From Rhynchospora pubera (lineage: Eukaryota > Streptophyta > Magnoliopsida > Poales > Cyperaceae), in the NCBI GenBank assembly GCA_028095005.1, contig CM051459.1, positions 316,264,513-316,328,512 on the forward strand: DNA of 64,000 nucleotides. The letters are read 5' to 3'. This document shows, in pieces, positions 59,001 through 64,000 of this stretch. The number at the start of each line of letters is the position of its first letter. Within the stretch, counting starts at the first letter, position 1. Under the pieces are notes generated by a model, which saw only the letters and a program-made list of their open reading frames with translations, was not told where the DNA came from and made no database searches. Made by a program: the position numbers and the translations under genes.

Positions 59001-60493
59001 AAATAACAGTTCGTTGTTATGTAGTATAACTGCTGTTTGGTTTCCACAAAGAAACTGAGGATATGCAAGTTATTTAAAAAAAACGAAAAGAAAGGAATGG
59101 GAAGAGATTTAACAGATAGGAGAATGACTTTATTGGCTCAAATATAAGGTCTAGATGGGATTACTTGATTTAGGGGGACTAAAATAAGGGCAAAAATTCA
59201 CTTTTTTCATTAAATATCCTCAATGTATAAATACACGCTGACAACTACCACAAGTCCCAAATGCCTGATGCTGTTTGAAAAATCCCTGGTTAGTATATTT
59301 ACAACAAATTTTGCAATTAGTTTAGAAGTTAAAAGCTTACATTTGGTAGAGGAAGAGTTTCCAAGAGCGAAGACCAGCTACAAGCACACAATTTATATTA
59401 AGTTGCATTAATGGATTTATTCCCCAAGTCGTACTTACACAATGATATCATAACAAATTGACCATATCTACCAGTAGCATCACAAAGTACAATAATAACT
59501 CAACTACCTTATTTATAGAAGTTAAAAAAAAGGAAAAGAAGAGAGGAAAGTTGATCTATAACCCTCAAAACCTCAAAGGATCACAAATATACCTAAAATT
59601 TGGAAAATGTCATGCACATCCCCGCCAAAGCATATAAAATATCACAAGAAAAGAACCCCCCACCAACCCAAAAAAAAAAAAAAGAGCTGCACTAAAGATG
59701 AAAGAATGAAAAGCTGCAATGCTATTAAATCAAACATCCTCTCCAAAACAAATAAATAATGCCTCTTGTGTTATTTGGGTCCTTTTCCTTTATGTATGAA
59801 AAGAGTGGATGGTCTTTATCTAAACTGTGCAAGAAAAAAGAAAAGATGTACTAGAGCCAAATTCCTATTGTATTAAGAGAAATATGATGTTTCTTTTGTT
59901 TTCTTTGGCAGGAGAATAAGTAATTATATATAAGTACCTGGCTCCATTATCGCCTAATCCATGGAGCCACACTATCGTTGCCAAGTGTCGCCCTTTCGGC
60001 CTCACCACATGGGTTCTCCCAAACTCAAATGGCCTTGAACCACTCTTAAGGCCTGCACATTAAGCAGTGCATCTTATACCCTTATGCTCTTTAATTCATA
60101 TCAACTGGTACCAGTATCCCCCGTCCCACCAGGAACAAAGAGCAATATACCATCAAAATTAGACAACATCTAAATAATATGAAGAGCCTGTTTTATATGT
60201 ACAAATGTGCAATTGAAAAAATTTTCTAGCCATTCCTCTCCACCAAATTTATGATGCAACTAAAGATGGAGCAAACATTGCTTTCTCTTCCATGTTTCCC
60301 CTTCTGTGTTAGAATGGGAGGAGCAGTTCTTTATTCGGGACTTAATTAAGTGAAAACAGTAGAGAAGAATAAACAGACCAATACCACTACTGCAACATGA
60401 ACCCATGTTTCAATTTGAAAAGAAAGCTTGAACAAATTAGAATTAATCAATATAAGACAAACCAGAGCCAATGGAGCTACTCCCATAGCTCAT
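56047..60493 (-). CDS. Acyl-protein thioesterase (APT1/2, SOBER1-like)
   Basis: Nine coding exons (60493-60463, 60052-59938, 59377-59341, 58551-58482, 58388-58284, 57297-57147, 56756-56674, 56558-56465, 56119-56047) join in phase to 759 nt, 252 aa, the usual plant length. Order of motifs: MSYGSSSIGSG, FEFGRTHVVRPKGRH, IVWLHGLGDNGASW, IKWICPTAPTRPV, WFDVRDLSEDAPDDVEG, LGVGGFSMGAAMALYS (nucleophile Ser in GFSMG), GLSGWLPCA, LPVLLCHGKSDDVVQYKHGE (catalytic Asp), SYSSMGHYTVPEEM (catalytic His), SNLGL-stop. It is a cytosolic alpha/beta hydrolase that removes S-acyl groups from proteins or lysolipids. All triad residues are present and all introns are GT-AG. The gene is intact and lies beyond the retroelement nest. 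Confidence 0.93.
57913..58011. repeat. G15 and C13 homopolymers 71 bp apart in a thioesterase intron
   Basis: Plus strand: 15 G at 57913-57927 and 13 C at 57999-58011. The two are complementary and could pair as a long stem. Each could also form a quadruplex or i-motif. They lie in the intron 57298-58283. Confidence 0.9.
58774..58789. repeat. G16 homopolymer
   Basis: Sixteen consecutive G on the plus strand, thus C16 in the sense strand of the thioesterase intron 58552-59340. It is prone to length errors in assembly. Confidence 0.9.
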
Positions 60494-61045
60494 CTCTCCC
60501 AAGCGAAGAGCAGCTCTTAAAGCCCCACCACACCTTTTTAATTTTAAAATCGACCAAATTTTACTGCGCAAGAAAACAAAAGCATCAATTTGGGGATCTT
60601 CATATATGAAATATAGCAAAGGACAAAGGCCTATATTAGAATGGTGTAGAAAAAGAGAAAGAGCTTTTTTCCAAATTTGAGGTAGGGAATCAACCAGCAA
60701 ATCAGAAAGCAACTAGCATTCGATACTGAAAGCGATTTGTGATGAAAAAAGAAAAGTTTATGATTCCCGCAAAGGAACCAATGTTAGGTGTAAAAATCTA
60801 GAAAAAACCAATCATAAGGTAAAACGATCGGATTGAATTTGATGAAGAAAGGAAAGGTGAGAGCTTAATGCGAAATATAGAGAGAAAATGGAATGGATTG
60901 GATTTTAAAAGTTCCAACCTGAATAAATTTTAGTACTTCTCCGTTCTCTGATTGGGGAAGAGATTTGGAAGTGGTTTTGATTCTATAAATTAGTGCGAGG
61001 AGGCAGAAGGAGAGAGTAGACTACAAGAGCCGCGCACCGAGAAGG
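60494..61045 (-). promoter_or_regulatory. 5-prime UTR exons and proximal promoter of the thioesterase gene
   Basis: On the minus strand an acceptor TTGCGCAG at 60564 begins an exon that contains 70 nt of leader and then the ATG. A matching donor (TTATTCAG then GTTGGAAC) near 60920 ends an upstream leader exon reaching to about 61040, rich in CT (TACTCTCTCCTTCTGCCTCC). The intron in the 5-prime UTR is inferred from these signals. Confidence 0.45.
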
Positions 61046-61218
61046 AAGAGAAAATGGTGAAAATATCGAGAAGATCTCATGACATCTTTCACATGGCCTA
61101 CTTTAAATCATCTGTTTTTCTTTCCAATTTCATTATGTGCAATTTGAGACATATATGTCGTTTAATCGTTTTTCAACATCAAAGCAATGCTTCCTTCAAT
61201 TTTGAATATAGTTTGTAA

Positions 61219-61592
61219 CTATGTTGCATTGGTACGGATACGAGTACCGTACCCGGTACGATTCGGGTACGGCGGTACGAAAATTTTAAAAAATCTCCGA
61301 TAAGGGTACGACGATATATATATTATTTGAATAATTTATTGATCTATAATTATATTATATTATAAAATATAATGTATATAGCATAATTTTGTGTAGATAA
61401 AGTTTGGATTTACACAAATAAATGATATAAACTTGGAGTTTACATAAATAAATATCATAAACACTAATATCAACACATTAAATATTAATTGTTGACCATT
61501 GACTGTACCAGTAAGTACCGGGTACGATACTAGTATCTGGTTCCTACCCGGTACGGGTACGGCTGATGTTTCAAAGTACCGGGGTAACCTAG
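61219..61592. mobile_element. Non-autonomous hAT element, 374 bp
   Basis: Ends CTATGTTGCATTGGTAC and GTACCGGGGTAACCTAG are inverse with a few mismatches. The 8-bp duplication GTTTGTAA is perfect (61211-61218, 61593-61600). Subterminal GGGTACGG/CCGTACCC words occur on both arms. Confidence 0.85.
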
Positions 61593-62181
61593 GTTTGTAA
61601 AAAAAATTTATGTCATTACAGTATATAGCTTGTTGTATTTCTTACAATATATAGCTTGTTGTATTTCTTACAAATATAACCATTACGTAGTAAATAATAA
61701 TATTTCTACTTCATTCGTTATAATTAAATATAATATTAACAAGTATTTATATTCATATATTTTAGTCGCTTATCAAGTGTTATAATAACTCATTGGATTT
61801 TTTTGATTCATGGTTTGGAAATAATATGATGATAATGGTCGTTGGTATCATGAAAAGAAGATGTCAGTGTTGCTTTTTATAAGGTAATTTTTGTTGTTAT
61901 TTGATAAACTTTTAACGTAATATATTTTTCTTTTCATAATGAAAAATGGTGGGAGCAAACGCATTTCTTTCCAAAAAAAAATCTCTTTTTTTTGTTAAAA
62001 ATGATTAAAATGTTATCATAAATTTATAATTATTAAAATTTTAAAATATAATTTTTCGTGAATATTCTATGAATATAATTTCAATTAGTAGTATTCCAAA
62101 CAATATCAAGAGAGTCTACATTTATTTAATAATAAAAAATGAAAGATGATCCTCATTCTTCAAAATAGCATCTGTTGAGGA

Positions 62182-62369
62182 CAGGGGCGGAGCTAAGTAT
62201 AGTAAAAACTGGGCAAATGTCCCCTCCAATGTTCTCAAAGTAACTCTTAAAAATACAATAATTACATGCAAATTAGTTTGTTTTATTTAATTTGCCCCCC
62301 TTAGAAATCTAAAATTTAAGCATGAGCATCATTTGCCCCCCTTGTCCTAAAACTCTGGCTCCGCCCCTG
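62182..62369. mobile_element. hAT MITE with CAGGGGCGGAGC termini, 188 bp
   Basis: Starts CAGGGGCGGAGCTAAG and ends CTGGCTCCGCCCCTG, the classic Ac-like inverted terminus. A perfect 8-bp duplication GTTGAGGA lies at 62174-62181 and 62370-62377. There is no coding. Confidence 0.92.
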
Positions 62370-62742
62370 GTTGAGGACTCTAGGGAAGTAAAGGGAAAAG
62401 TGGAATAACTTTGGATGAAATATTTGGTTATTGTAGAGGACATGGACCACCCACTTGGATTAGAGAAATAGAGCCCTTCCATTGCTCCAGGAATGCCAGC
62501 GAACCAAGCCCAGAATGTCTCTTGCAAATGGGACCCGGAACCTTTTCTAGCGTTGGGGCTGATTACTATCTCTGAGACGTGTCTCATAAATTGTCCCCAC
62601 AATGTGCAGAGCAAAATGGGATTTTTGTGCAAAGGCTGTTTACTAATTATTACATATTTTGAAATTATATTTTCTTAAGTGAACCATATTCCGTCAAAAA
62701 TATATGAGTGTTAGTAACTTAGTATGAAAACAGTGGGTGCAT

Positions 62743-63159
62743 CTATGTTATGCTGGTATCGAGTGCGTATTCGATACCGATATTTATCCGATACTCCACA
62801 TAGCGAATCCGAATATTTTAATCGTTTGACTAATTGATACTCGTATTGGATGCACCACGTGACGAACTCGATTATTTTAAATTCTAAAATATAAAAAATT
62901 TGATGGGACTTTTAATAAAAATAAAAATTTCATATCTCATCATATTTAATGATATATATATCATTAATGAAATATTGGATTGAAACAAAAAAAAATGAGG
63001 AATTTTAAAAATTTCATATATACCAAGTCTCATCATATTTAAAGAAGTTAAAATATATAAATATCGCCACATCCATATGGGAAGTTTCTCAAAATTTTCA
63101 TATTAGCGCACCCGCATTGTACCGAATACGATATCTGTACCCGTATTCATGCAATATAG
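62743..63159. mobile_element. Probable diverged hAT MITE
   Basis: CTATGTTATGCTGGTATCG and, inversely, CTATATTGCATGAATACGGG resemble the ends of the element at 61219. The arms carry CGTATTCGATACCGA / TCTGTACCCGTATTC-type words. No matching 8-bp duplication was found, so the borders are approximate. Confidence 0.55.
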
Positions 63160-64000
63160 AGAGGTACATAACCGTACATTAAACAAGAGCACCCGACTGA
63201 TACAATGACCCGGACGGCCGGACCCTTTGTGGGGTTCACGAATGCATTGACTGTTGGAGCCCCACCAATATTTTTTATATTCAAAATTCAATTGAGCTAA
63301 AAATAAATTCATAAAGGTCAATTTTTTTTTTCATTTTTCAATAAAGAGGTACTAAGACTTCTGTTTTCTCAACAAAAGTAAAACTGTGTATTTATGGTCT
63401 TCGCCCACAATTGTGATTGCTTTATTCTACTTTTTCAAAGAAAAACTTAAGCGGTCTTGGTCAAGTAGTTGATTCCGGGAAAGAGAAAGGTAGTCTAGAA
63501 TTTGGACATTGATTAATTGACTAAACACTAAAAGTAAAAGGTTTTGCTTAGACAAAACACAAGATCCATAATAGTATAGGGGTTTAACTTTCTATCTTTT
63601 AGTTGAGTTTTATTAGAGCAATTTATACAAAATTTCATAAAAACTAAAAAAAAAAACCAATAGGTTGGTATACTTCATGAGTGAAAACACCTACCAGTAC
63701 ATGTGCATACTTTCAAATCATCAAGTACCCTAATTATTTTGGACAAAATAGCAAAACAATTCCCCGTTTAATTCTCAATTCTAAGCTTAAAAAAATAGAT
63801 ACTAATATGTAATAACGACTATTCATCACTTATTCAACACATATCCATGCATGATGGGCACATGCACGGTATCAGAAAATGAAAAAGAAAAAGAAAAAGA
63901 ATGCATAATTCAACAAAATACACTCTTGGCAACATAGATGATTATAAAAATAGTACTTACATCTCGTTATACATCAAAAACTAAAAACATGCATTAATAA
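63160..64000. other. AT-rich terminal stretch, nothing recognised
   Basis: No gene, splice-consistent frame or repeat structure was found apart from short A-rich tracts (for example GAAAAAGAAAAAGAAAAAG near 63880). Confidence 0.5.

Noticed and set aside
62309..62632. 107-aa minus-strand frame near the hAT MITE
   Set aside because: It runs through the MITE terminus. The remaining part has no recognised family and no splice support.
1..64000. CRISPR arrays, operons or bacterial-type systems
   Set aside because: No regularly spaced direct repeats of that kind. Gene structure, introns and transposons are those of plant nuclear DNA.

Overview
This window is nuclear DNA of a flowering plant. The evidence is GT-AG introns, plant-only gene families (CNL resistance protein, LRR receptor-like protein, AP2/ERF factor) and plant transposon classes (Copia, very long LTR, CACTA, hAT, Helitron, MULE-type, LINE, SINE). 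The lineage cannot be fixed from sequence alone. A captured CDKE exon recalls monocot or early-diverging angiosperm homologues, which is only a weak hint. No CRISPR, operon or organellar block was seen.

Only two genes look intact, both on the minus strand and both resolved to full-length spliced reading frames. One is an ATP10-type mitochondrial ATP-synthase assembly factor (40207-42911, 7 coding exons, 254 aa). The other is an acyl-protein thioesterase (56047-60493, 9 coding exons, 252 aa). The other recognisable genes are broken: a SHINE/WIN1-type ERF (8652-9042), a CNL resistance gene (28309-39725), an LRR receptor-like protein (43590-55239), and a chaperonin-60 exon (about 4754-4863).

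Layout: 1-3.1 kb holds gene ends and a MITE set in (TA)n. 3.2-9.1 kb holds a minus-strand Helitron terminus, LINE and CPN60 fragments, and the ERF pseudogene. 9.4-17.1 kb holds a palindromic MITE, an old Copia LTR, a LINE with a YADD motif, and a 3.65-kb solo LTR. 19.5-23.3 kb is a Helitron. 25.1-28.1 kb holds two hAT derivatives. 28.3-39.7 kb is the CNL gene: exon 1 is split by a hAT element and has an in-frame stop, intron 1 carries two MITEs, intron 2 carries a 6.3-kb CACTA element, and the LRR exon is interrupted by a MITE. 40.2-42.9 kb is ATP10 with an intronic SINE. 43.4-55.2 kb is a nest: the receptor-like gene, broken by a LINE, which is broken by a 9.7-kb Copia-type element. 56-61 kb is the thioesterase. 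61-63.2 kb is a hAT cluster.

The strongest observations are: (i) a Copia-type element whose two 1762-bp LTRs look identical although its pol region is decayed, implying recent mobilisation in trans; (ii) a CACTA element in an NLR intron that carries an antisense, frameshifted first exon of a CDK8/CDKE-type kinase; and (iii) the layered, datable demolition of two immune-receptor genes beside two intact housekeeping genes.
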